Assembly (NCBI GenBank): GCA_937925635.1
Contig: CALALX010000004.1
Span: forward strand, 1-5,124
DNA: 5,124 bases
Source: an uncultured Caulobacter sp.
GTDB taxonomy: Bacteria > Pseudomonadota > Alphaproteobacteria > Caulobacterales > Caulobacteraceae
Direction: 5' to 3'
The stretch's first letter is position 1, and every line of letters begins with the position of its first letter. A program made the translations under genes and the position numbers. Below, piece after piece: positions 1 through 5,124 of the stretch. The notes beneath the pieces were generated by a model. It made no database searches. It saw only the letters and a list, made by a program, of their open reading frames with translations, and was not told the DNA's origin.

Positions 1-1
1 C

Positions 2-964
2 CACGCGCGCGGCCTGATCTGCCTGTCGATCACCGCCGACCGCGCGCGCCAGCTGCGCCTGCCGCCGATGGCGGTCGAGAACCGCGAGAGCATGACGACC
101 GCCTTCACCGTCTCGATCGAGGCGAAGGAGGGCGTGACGACCGGCATCTCGGCCCACGACCGCAGCCACACCGTGGCGGTGGCCATCGACCCGACCAAGG
201 GCATGGACGACATCGTCTCGCCCGGCCACGTCTTCCCGCTGGTCGCCCGCGACGGCGGCGTGCTGGTTCGCGCCGGCCACACCGAGGCGGCCGTCGACAT
301 CTCGCGCCTGGCCGGCCTGAACCCGGCCGGCGTGATCTGCGAGATCATGAAGGACGACGGGACCATGGCCCGCTTGCCGGACCTGATCCAGTTCGCCCAG
401 CTGCATGGCCTGAAGATCGGCACCATCGCCGACCTGATCGCCTATCGCCGGCGCACCGAGCGCCAGGTCGACCGGGTGCTGGAGACGCCGTTCCACAGCG
501 TCCACGGCGGCGACTTCCGGATGATGATCTACCGCAACCTGATCGACCGGTCCGAGCATGTCGTCATGGTCAAGGGACGGATCGAGGGCGATCGGCCGAC
601 CCTGGTACGGATGCACCAGGTCGACTTCGCGGTGGACATGCTGGGCTTCAGCGGCGGCCGCCGCGACTACGTCGCCGCCGCCCTGCGCGCCATCGGCGAG
701 AACGACGGTCCCGGCGTTGCGGTGTTCATCCGCGATCCGAGCCCGACCTGGCTTTCCGACCGCTACGGCGGCGACGCCGGCGCGCAGTACCGGACCAACG
801 CGCTGCGCGACTACGGGGTCGGCGCGCAAATCCTGCTGGACCTCGGGGTGCGGGAAATGGTCTTGCTCACCTCCAGCACGTTCAAGCCGGCGGCGCTGGA
901 GGGCTACGGCCTGAAGATCGTCGGCCGCCAGCCGATCCAGACCCCCGGAGAGGGGCAGGAGTAA
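2..964 (+). CDS. ribB: 3,4-dihydroxy-2-butanone 4-phosphate synthase with degenerate GTP cyclohydrolase II-like C-terminus (RibBX type), 5' truncated
   Basis: This cytoplasmic enzyme converts ribulose 5-phosphate to formate and the four-carbon precursor of riboflavin. The frame is open to the window's first base and already reads HARGLICLSI, a conserved internal RibB segment, so the true start lies upstream; the ATG at 68 is internal. About 320 residues are visible. The RibB part shows TTGISAHDR (139-165) and RAGHTEAAVD, with the catalytic His of GHTE at 278-280 and the catalytic Glu of ICEIM at 341-343. The acidic loop near the family's N-terminus is outside the window. From about 480 the protein resembles GTP cyclohydrolase II (FRMMIYRNL, EHVVMVKG, RDYGVGAQILLDLGV, LEGYGLKIV). 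However, the three zinc cysteines are absent (MHQVDFAVDML and GGRRDY stand where HSECLTGDV and RCDCG occur), as is the LRQEGRGIGL loop (DPSPTWLSDRY at 734-766). The second domain is therefore probably not a cyclohydrolase, so a separate ribA is expected elsewhere. ribH follows after 5 bases. Confidence 0.93.
   Translation, partial: HARGLICLSITADRARQLRLPPMAVENRESMTTAFTVSIEAKEGVTTGISAHDRSHTVAVAIDPTKGMDDIVSPGHVFPLVARDGGVLVRAGHTEAAVDISRLAGLNPAGVICEIMKDDGTMARLPDLIQFAQLHGLKIGTIADLIAYRRRTERQVDRVLETPFHSVHGGDFRMMIYRNLIDRSEHVVMVKGRIEGDRPTLVRMHQVDFAVDMLGFSGGRRDYVAAALRAIGENDGPGVAVFIRDPSPTWLSDRYGGDAGAQYRTNALRDYGVGAQILLDLGVREMVLLTSSTFKPAALEGYGLKIVGRQPIQTPGEGQE
957..961 (+). promoter_or_regulatory. Ribosome binding site of ribH
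   Basis: AGGAG ends 8 bases before the ribH ATG at 970. It overlaps the last codons of the upstream rib gene, and the purine-rich stretch begins at about 947 (GGAGAGGGGCAGGAG). This is the clearest Shine-Dalgarno match in the window and supports the ribH start. Confidence 0.75.
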
Positions 965-969
965 CACCT

Positions 970-1428
970 ATGTCCGACGACAAGCTCCGCATCCTGATCG
1001 TGGAGGGGCGCTTCTATTCCGACCTGGCCGACGCCCTGCTGGCCGGCGCGACCGACGCGCTGGAGGCCTATGGCGCCGAGTACGACGTGATCACCGTGCC
1101 GGGCGCGCTGGAGATCCCCGCGGTGATCGCCATCGCCGAAGAGGCCGGGTCCCGAGGGGTGCGCTATGACGGCTATGTCGCCCTCGGCACGGTCATCCGC
1201 GGCGAGACCTACCACTTCGAGATCGTATCCAATGAGAGCTCCCGCGGCCTGATGGACCTGGCGGTCCGCAAGGGGCTGGCCATCGGCAACGGCATCCTGA
1301 CCGTCGAGGACGAGGCCCAGGCCTGGGCTCGCGCTCGCGCCTCGGAGGGCGACAAGGGCGGCGGCGCCGCGCGCGCCTGCCTGTCGGTGATCAGCATCCG
1401 TCAGTCGCTGGCGGGGCAGTCCCGATGA
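970..1428 (+). CDS. ribH: 6,7-dimethyl-8-ribityllumazine synthase
   Basis: Lumazine synthase condenses 5-amino-6-ribitylaminouracil with the four-carbon phosphate made by RibB, giving the direct precursor of riboflavin. The family forms cytoplasmic pentamers or 60-subunit capsids. The 152-residue length is normal. Visible landmarks in order are: the N-terminal beta strand LRILIVEGRFY (6-16) with the substrate-stacking Phe15; VPGALEIP (43-50); ALGTVIRGETYHFEIVSNES (71-90), which carries the catalytic His82; NGILTVEDEAQAWARA (107-122), with Arg121 the likely phosphate-binding residue; and GDKGGGAA near 127-134. The ATG is chosen because it follows AGGAG at good spacing and begins one short segment before the first conserved strand. 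The gene lies 5 bases after ribB, and its stop TGA overlaps the nusB ATG, so it sits mid-operon. No unusual residues are evident in the active-site motifs. Confidence 0.97.
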   Translation: MSDDKLRILIVEGRFYSDLADALLAGATDALEAYGAEYDVITVPGALEIPAVIAIAEEAGSRGVRYDGYVALGTVIRGETYHFEIVSNESSRGLMDLAVRKGLAIGNGILTVEDEAQAWARARASEGDKGGGAARACLSVISIRQSLAGQSR

Positions 1429-1952
1429 GCCAGGACGGCAAACCCGCCTCGTTGAAGGCCGCCTACGACAAGCTGGTGGCCGCGACCGAGGAGAAGGTGA
1501 CCCTGAGCGCGCGCGAGCGCCGGGCCCGCACCGTGGCGCGGCTGGCGGCCGTCCAGGCCCTCTATCAGATGGAAATGAGCGGCGCCGGCGCCGAGGCGGT
1601 GATCGCCGAATTCACCGAGCACCGATTCGACCGAGACATGGAGGGCGAGACTCTCGCCGAGGCCGACGAGTCCTTCTTCGCCGACCTGGTCAAGGGCGTC
1701 GTGGCCCGGCAGTCGGCGATCGACGGGGCGGTGACCCGGCGTCTGGCCAGCGGCTGGCGGCTGGAGCGCATCGACGCGACGCTGCGCGCGATCCTCCGGG
1801 CGGGCGGCTGGGAACTGATGCACAGGCAGGACGTGCCTGTGGAGGTGGCCATCGACGAGTATGTCGAGATCGCCAAGTCCTTCTTCGAGGGGCCCGAGCC
1901 GGGCTTCGTCAACGGCGCCCTCGACGGCATCGCCCGCGATGCCCGGGGGTGA
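1425..1952 (+). CDS. nusB: Transcription antitermination factor NusB
   Basis: NusB pairs with NusE (ribosomal protein S10) on boxA RNA to build rRNA antitermination complexes. The all-helical family fold is recognisable: SARERRARTVARLAAVQALYQMEMSG (28-53 region) is the typical first helix with its basic RNA-contacting face. It is followed by DESFFADLVKGVV (81-93), WRLERIDATLRAILRAGGWEL (111-131) and PVEVAIDEYVEIAKSFFEGPEPGFVNGALDGIA (138-170), which is the C-terminal signature. At 175 residues it is longer than E. coli NusB (139), largely through about 27 extra residues at the N-terminus (KPASLKAAYDKLVAATEEK region), which look helical and charged. The start is supported by the ATGA overlap with ribH, implying translational coupling; only a weak GGGGCAG precedes it. 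Its 3' end overlaps thiL by 14 bases. The ribH-nusB pairing is common in bacteria. Confidence 0.95.
   Translation: MSQDGKPASLKAAYDKLVAATEEKVTLSARERRARTVARLAAVQALYQMEMSGAGAEAVIAEFTEHRFDRDMEGETLAEADESFFADLVKGVVARQSAIDGAVTRRLASGWRLERIDATLRAILRAGGWELMHRQDVPVEVAIDEYVEIAKSFFEGPEPGFVNGALDGIARDARG
1821..1841 (+). repeat. Perfect 8-base inverted repeat inside nusB
   Basis: CACAGGCA at 1821-1828 and TGCCTGTG at 1834-1841 are exact reverse complements separated by GGACG, so the nusB mRNA could form an 8-bp hairpin with a 5-base loop. It lies in codons for HRQDVPVE, a stretch NusB proteins keep at the protein level, and no T-run follows. It is therefore not an intrinsic terminator and may be chance. Confidence 0.4.
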
Positions 1953-2877
1953 ATTCGACTGGATCGCGCGGCTTCTGAGGCCCCTGACCCGGGGCGCTCC
2001 GGAGGCGCTCGATCTGCTCGACGACGCGGCCATTCTGCCGTCCCGTCCCGGGTTTGACCTGGTGATCTCCAAGGACGCCCTGGTCGCGGGCGTTCACTTC
2101 CTGCCCGACGATCCGCTCGACCTGGTCGCGCGCAAGCTGCTGCGGGTGAACCTGTCCGACCTCGCCGCCAAGGGCGCGGAGCCCTTTGGCTACTTCCTCG
2201 CCACCGCTTGGCCGACTGGCGCCAGCTGGGACGACAAGGCGCTGTTCGCGAGCGGTCTCGCCGCTGACGGCGAGACCTACGGCCTGTCCCTGCTCGGCGG
2301 CGACACGGTCTCCACGCCTGGCCCGCTGACGGTGACGGCGACCCTGCTGGGCTGGGTCCCGAGCAGGCGCGCCATCCTGCGCGGCGGCGCCCGGCCCGGT
2401 GATCGCCTGGCGGTCAGCGGCGCGATCGGCGACGGCTACCTCGGCCTGAAGGCGGCGCGGGCCGAGATCGACGCGCCCGCCCTGGCCGATCGCTATCGCC
2501 TGCCGACGCCGCGGGTCGACCTGATCGAGGGCCTGCGCGTCGTCGCGCGCGCCGCGGCCGACGTCTCCGACGGTCTGCTGGCCGACGCGGGCCACATCGC
2601 CACGGCCAGCGGTTGCGGCGTTCGCATCCAGCTCGATCGCCTTCCGCTGTCGCGGGAGGCGCGCGCCTGGTTCGAGCGGCAGCCCGATGCGGCCAAGGCG
2701 CTCGTCAGCCTGGCGAGCGGCGGCGATGACTATCAGATCGTCTGCGCCCTGGCGCCGGACGCGGACATCCCGGCCGGCATGACCGAAATCGGCGCCTTTG
2801 TCGCAGGGAGGGGGATCTCGGCGACCTGCCATGGCGAGACCCTGCGCCTCGATCGGCTTGGCTGGACGCACGGCTGA
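1939..2877 (+). CDS. thiL: Thiamine-monophosphate kinase
   Basis: ThiL phosphorylates thiamine monophosphate with ATP to make thiamine diphosphate, the active cofactor, in the cytoplasm. The 312-residue product matches the family length. Motifs in order (numbered from the chosen ATG) are: EFDWIARLL (5-13), the metal-binding LLDDAA (26-31), ISKDALVAGVHFLPD (43-57), RVNLSDLAAKGAEPFGYF (69-86), the GGDTVS loop (120-125), RGGARPGDRLAVSGAIGDGYLGL (148-170), AADVSDGLLAD (206-216) and SGGDDYQI (260-267). The acidic metal and nucleotide ligands are all present. The start at 1939 is preferred because EFDWIA is the usual beginning. The same frame is open back to an ATG at 1861, but that would add 26 low-complexity Ser/Pro/Arg residues read out of frame from nusB. 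No Shine-Dalgarno sequence is visible, so translation probably depends on coupling to nusB, which it overlaps by 14 bases. Confidence 0.95.
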   Translation: MPGGEFDWIARLLRPLTRGAPEALDLLDDAAILPSRPGFDLVISKDALVAGVHFLPDDPLDLVARKLLRVNLSDLAAKGAEPFGYFLATAWPTGASWDDKALFASGLAADGETYGLSLLGGDTVSTPGPLTVTATLLGWVPSRRAILRGGARPGDRLAVSGAIGDGYLGLKAARAEIDAPALADRYRLPTPRVDLIEGLRVVARAAADVSDGLLADAGHIATASGCGVRIQLDRLPLSREARAWFERQPDAAKALVSLASGGDDYQIVCALAPDADIPAGMTEIGAFVAGRGISATCHGETLRLDRLGWTHG

Positions 2878-2916
2878 TCTAACCCGGCCTTAACCACGGC
2901 GTGGCATGACGGCCGC

Positions 2917-3348
2917 ATGCATCGCCGCCAGCTTCTCGCCGCCGCCCCGCTCGCGCTCGCCGCGACCGCCGCTCATGCCTCCGGCGGCGCGGAAAAGCCC
3001 AAGGAAGAGCCGTATGTGAACCTTGCCCCGATCGCCCTGCCGATCGCGGCGGAGGGGCGGCTGATCAACTACATCTTCGTGCAGTTGCGCCTGACCCTGA
3101 CACCGACGGCCGACGCCGCGGCCTTGCGGGCCAAGGAGCCCTGGTTCCGCGACGCCATCGTGCGGGCCGGTCATCGCGCGCCCTTCACCCTGGCCACAGA
3201 CTACACCAAGATCGACGAACGCCGCCTTGTGGCGACCCTGCTGCAGGAAGCGCGGGCCATCGTCGGCCCCGGCAAGGTCGCGGGCGCCCAGCTTCTGAGC
3301 CAGACTCCCAAGCAGCGCAGCCGGCTGCCGACGCCCGCGGGCCGCTGA
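2917..3348 (+). CDS. Small exported protein, FliL-like, probable Tat signal; function unknown
   Basis: I do not recognise a named gene here. The 143-residue product starts MHRRQLLAAAPLALAATAAHA, a twin-arginine followed by a hydrophobic core and a likely cleavage after AHA (residue 21). It should therefore be exported to the periplasm, plausibly by Tat, though Sec cannot be excluded because the motif is short. A Gly/Lys/Glu-rich linker (22-32) leads to YVNLAPIALPI (33-43), GRLINYIFVQLRLTLTP (48-63), EPWFRDAIVRAGHR (74-87) and an amphipathic segment near RRLVATLLQEARAIVG (102-117). This order resembles the periplasmic part of FliL-type proteins, but without their membrane anchor. The resemblance is by eye and weak. 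The ATG at 2917 is the first start codon in this frame after the thiL stop, which is in the same frame. No ribosome binding site is obvious. The gene begins 39 bases after thiL and may share its transcript. The C-terminal tail is Pro/Arg-rich. Confidence 0.8.
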   Translation: MHRRQLLAAAPLALAATAAHASGGAEKPKEEPYVNLAPIALPIAAEGRLINYIFVQLRLTLTPTADAAALRAKEPWFRDAIVRAGHRAPFTLATDYTKIDERRLVATLLQEARAIVGPGKVAGAQLLSQTPKQRSRLPTPAGR

Positions 3349-3479
3349 CGCCGCCCTGATCCCCCGGCCGAGGCGCGCTGTTGCTACCGGTTGCGCCCCG
3401 GCGGGCCAACTGGCAAACACGGTCGTCTTAACAACCGCGGAGCGCCACACCCGGCGCGCCGTCATGGTGAACCAGGTGG

Positions 3480-3504
3480 CCGGGGAGGGCCGTCAGGCCT
3501 CCGG
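3480..3504 (+). promoter_or_regulatory. Possible GC-rich hairpin in the hppA leader
   Basis: GGAGG (3484-3488) pairs with CCTCC (3498-3502). CC (3490-3491) pairs with GG (3496-3497) around the tetraloop GTCA. CC (3480-3481) can extend the stem to GG (3503-3504) across a two-base bulge. This gives nine G-C/A-T pairs with two bulges, ending 40 bases before the hppA ATG. No T-run follows, so it is read as a leader structure or chance in GC-rich DNA, not a terminator. Confidence 0.25.
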
Positions 3505-3526
3505 ACGTTCCTGGCTCCTAAAACAC

Positions 3527-3532
3527 AAGGGG
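3527..3532 (+). promoter_or_regulatory. Probable ribosome binding site of hppA
   Basis: AAGGGG ends 12 bases before the ATG at 3545. The spacing is on the long side, but it is the best match available; GGAAA at 3538-3542 is too close. It supports initiation at 3545 over the upstream in-frame ATG at 3464, which has no Shine-Dalgarno sequence in front of it. Confidence 0.5.
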
Positions 3533-3544
3533 CGCTTGGAAACT

Positions 3545-5124
3545 ATGGGTATCGACTTTCTCTGGCTGGCGATCGGCGCCGGTCTGCTCGCCGTTCTGTA
3601 CGGCGTGGTGCAGACCGCCGCGCTGATGCGCAAATCGGCCGGCAACGCGCGAATGCAGGAGATCGCCGCGGCGATCCAGGAGGGGGCCACGGCCTACCTC
3701 ACCAAGCAGTACACCGCGATCGGCGTTGTCGGCGCGATCATCTTCGTCGCCGCCGGCCTGACGCTGGGCTGGTTCGCGGCCGCGGGCTTCCTGATCGGGG
3801 CCGTGCTGTCCGGCGCCGCCGGCTTCGCGGGCATGCTGATCTCGGTCCGGGCCAACGTCCGCACCGCGCAGGCGGCCTCTGAGAGCCTCGGCAAGGGCCT
3901 GAATCTGGCCTTCACCTCGGGCGCCATCACCGGCCTGTTCGTGGCCGGTTTCGCGCTCGTCGGCGTCGCCGGCTACTACTACTACCTGACTGGCGTGCGC
4001 GGCATGGACGCGACCGGTCGTGAAGTGGTCGACGCGCTCGTCGCCCTCGGCTTCGGCGCCTCGCTGATCTCGATCTTCGCGCGTCTCGGTGGCGGCATCT
4101 TCACCAAGGGCGCCGACGTCGGCGGCGACATGGTCGGCAAGGTCGAAGCCGGCATTCCAGAAGACGATCCCCGCAACGCCGCGACCATCGCCGACAACGT
4201 GGGCGACAACGTCGGCGACTGCGCCGGCATGGCCGCCGACCTGTTCGAGACCTACGCGGTGACCACCGTCGCCACCATGGTCCTGGCGGCCATCTTCTTC
4301 CGCGGCCAGGACGCCGTGGGCCCGATGATGCTGCTGCCGCTGGCCATCTGCGCCGTCTGCATCGTCACCTCGATCATCGGCACCTTCTTCGTCCGCCTGG
4401 GCAAGAGCCAGAACATCATGGGCGCCCTGTACCAAGGCCTGATCGTCACCGGCATTCTGTCGGTTCCGGTCGTTTGGTGGGTGATCCATACGCTGGTGCC
4501 GGCCGCCGGACTGACCGTCGGCGACCGTTCGTTCGGCGCTGACCAGCTGTTCTACTGCGGCATGGCGGGCCTGGTGATCACGGCCCTCATCGTGGTCATC
4601 ACCGAATACTACACCGGCACGGGCTTCCGTCCGGTGAAGTCGGTGGCCAAGGCCTCGGTCTCGGGTCACGGCACCAACGTGATCCAGGGCCTGGCCATGT
4701 CCCTGGAATCCACCGCCCTCCCGGCGCTGGTGATCATCGTCGGCATCATCGTCACCTTCAACCTGGCGGGCCTGTTCGGCGTCGCCATCGCCACCACGAC
4801 CATGCTGTCGCTGGCCGGCTTCATCGTCGCTCTCGACGCCTTCGGCCCGGTCACCGACAACGCCGGCGGCATCGCCGAAATGGCCGGCCTGCCGCCGGAA
4901 GTCCGCGTCTCCACCGACGCCCTGGACGCCGTCGGCAACACCACGAAGGCCGTGACCAAGGGCTACGCGATCGGTTCGGCCGGTTTGGGCGCCCTGGTGC
5001 TGTTCGCCGCCTACACCGAAGACCTGAAGTTCTTCTCGGCCAACGCCGAGCCGGGCTCGTTCTTCGAAGGCATGGGCGCGGTCAGCTTCGACCTGTCGAA
5101 CCCGCACGTCGTGGTTGGCCTGCT
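3545..5124 (+). CDS. hppA: Membrane-bound proton-translocating pyrophosphatase, 3' truncated
   Basis: This inner-membrane pump couples hydrolysis of pyrophosphate to proton export. The window holds 526 uninterrupted codons of an expected roughly 700, and the frame runs off the end. The protein starts MGIDFLWLAIGAG, entering the first membrane helix at once; further hydrophobic helices lie near residues 57-78, 80-102, 120-147, 160-181, 237-255 and onward. The catalytic signature is intact: FTKGADVGGDMVGKVEAG (186-203), containing the D-x7-K-x-E motif (Asp191, Lys199, Glu201). Next come PEDDPRN (205-211), DNVGDNVGDCAGMAADLFE (217-235) and ALDAFGPVTDNAGGIAEMAG (429-447). GNTTKAVTKG (464-473) has Lys468 and Thr471 where potassium-dependent enzymes have Ala and Gly, so this should be a potassium-independent proton pump. 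ATG 3545 is chosen over 3464 because it matches the family's N-terminus. It is probably a separate transcription unit from the rib-nusB-thiL genes. Confidence 0.97.
   Translation, partial: MGIDFLWLAIGAGLLAVLYGVVQTAALMRKSAGNARMQEIAAAIQEGATAYLTKQYTAIGVVGAIIFVAAGLTLGWFAAAGFLIGAVLSGAAGFAGMLISVRANVRTAQAASESLGKGLNLAFTSGAITGLFVAGFALVGVAGYYYYLTGVRGMDATGREVVDALVALGFGASLISIFARLGGGIFTKGADVGGDMVGKVEAGIPEDDPRNAATIADNVGDNVGDCAGMAADLFETYAVTTVATMVLAAIFFRGQDAVGPMMLLPLAICAVCIVTSIIGTFFVRLGKSQNIMGALYQGLIVTGILSVPVVWWVIHTLVPAAGLTVGDRSFGADQLFYCGMAGLVITALIVVITEYYTGTGFRPVKSVAKASVSGHGTNVIQGLAMSLESTALPALVIIVGIIVTFNLAGLFGVAIATTTMLSLAGFIVALDAFGPVTDNAGGIAEMAGLPPEVRVSTDALDAVGNTTKAVTKGYAIGSAGLGALVLFAAYTEDLKFFSANAEPGSFFEGMGAVSFDLSNPHVVVGL

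Larger units (their letters stand above)
3349..3544 (+). other. Intergenic region ahead of hppA
   Basis: This 196-base gap is the longest non-coding stretch. It is GC-rich and holds no tRNA or repeat that I can recognise. A weak stem (GGCGC at 3372-3376 with GCGCC at 3393-3397) follows the upstream stop but has no T-run, so a terminator cannot be claimed. It also contains the self-complementary GGCGCGCC (3453-3460), a stronger bulged hairpin (3480-3504), and an A-rich patch CTAAAACACAA (about 3518-3528) just before the hppA ribosome binding site. A promoter for hppA is expected here, but I cannot place a convincing -35/-10 pair. Confidence 0.5.

Noticed and set aside
558..914. A 118-codon + strand frame inside ribB
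   Set aside because: Its translation is rich in Ser, Arg, Ala and Thr and is fully contained in the conserved ribB frame; there is no independent support.
1624..1672. Several GANTC sites (for example 1624, 1649, 1668) as cell-cycle methylation signals
   Set aside because: GANTC is the CcrM methylation target in Alphaproteobacteria, but these lie inside the nusB coding region, not at a promoter, so no regulatory role can be argued.
1861..1938. Longer thiL beginning at ATG 1861
   Set aside because: The added 26 residues are Ser/Pro/Arg low complexity read from within nusB. Family proteins begin close to the EFDWIA motif, just after ATG 1939.
1909..2871. A 320-codon minus-strand open frame opposite thiL, and similar ones opposite ribH and nusB
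   Set aside because: They are shadows of the conserved + strand genes, with low-complexity Arg/Gln/Gly translations and no family resemblance.
2894..2904. Short palindrome CCACG-G-CGTGG after thiL
   Set aside because: The arms are five bases with a one-base spacer, too short to claim as an operator or hairpin in DNA of this GC content.
2902..2916. Sigma-54-like TGGCAT-N5-CCGC upstream of the exported-protein gene
   Set aside because: The GG and GC elements have the right spacing, but the -12 element is poor and transcription would start about 12 bases downstream, inside the coding region beginning at 2917.
3372..3397. Possible terminator after the exported-protein gene
   Set aside because: The stem is only five pairs with a 16-base loop, and no T-run follows.
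3391..3882. A 163-codon + strand open frame covering the intergenic gap and the start of hppA
   Set aside because: It is Arg/Gly-rich with no recognisable motif and overlaps the unambiguous hppA frame. It exists because GC-rich DNA has few stops.
3518..5107. A 529-codon open frame on the minus strand antisense to hppA
   Set aside because: The composition (runs of Asp, Gly, His, Arg, Gln) is typical of the antisense frame of a GC-rich membrane-protein gene. hppA on the + strand has every catalytic motif, and no family is recognisable in the antisense product.

Overview
The window is a dense, high-GC stretch (mostly G or C in third codon positions) with every gene on the + strand. Gene content, order and protein style point to an alphaproteobacterium, most likely of the Caulobacterales (Caulobacter, Phenylobacterium or Brevundimonas type). 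This placement is by recognition of protein families and synteny, not by a database search.

Layout: (1) 2-964 is the 3' part of a RibB-type gene. It has a good 3,4-dihydroxy-2-butanone 4-phosphate synthase domain, followed by a GTP cyclohydrolase II-like domain that has lost the zinc cysteines and catalytic loop (the RibBX arrangement). (2) 970-1428 is ribH, lumazine synthase. (3) 1425-1952 is nusB, overlapping ribH by ATGA. (4) 1939-2877 is thiL, thiamine-monophosphate kinase, overlapping nusB by 14 bases. (5) 2917-3348 encodes a small exported protein with a probable twin-arginine signal and a FliL-like body; its function is unknown. (6) 3349-3544 is the only intergenic gap of note. It is GC-rich, can form a hairpin, and ends in the ribosome binding site of the next gene. 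(7) 3545-5124 is the first 526 codons of hppA, the membrane proton-pumping pyrophosphatase, cut off by the window end.

The first four genes look like one tightly packed operon (5-base gap, then 4-base and 14-base overlaps) joining riboflavin synthesis, transcription antitermination and thiamine pyrophosphate synthesis. RibB makes the four-carbon unit that RibH condenses with the pyrimidine to give lumazine. NusB serves rRNA antitermination. ThiL performs the last step to thiamine diphosphate. The exported protein may be carried on the same transcript (39-base gap) or have its own promoter. hppA appears to be a separate unit.

I see no mobile element, CRISPR array, RNA gene or clearly new system. 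The points most worth a second look are the degenerate RibA-like domain, the uncharacterised FliL-like exported protein, the potassium-independence signature in HppA, and the structured leader with an alternative in-frame start ahead of hppA.
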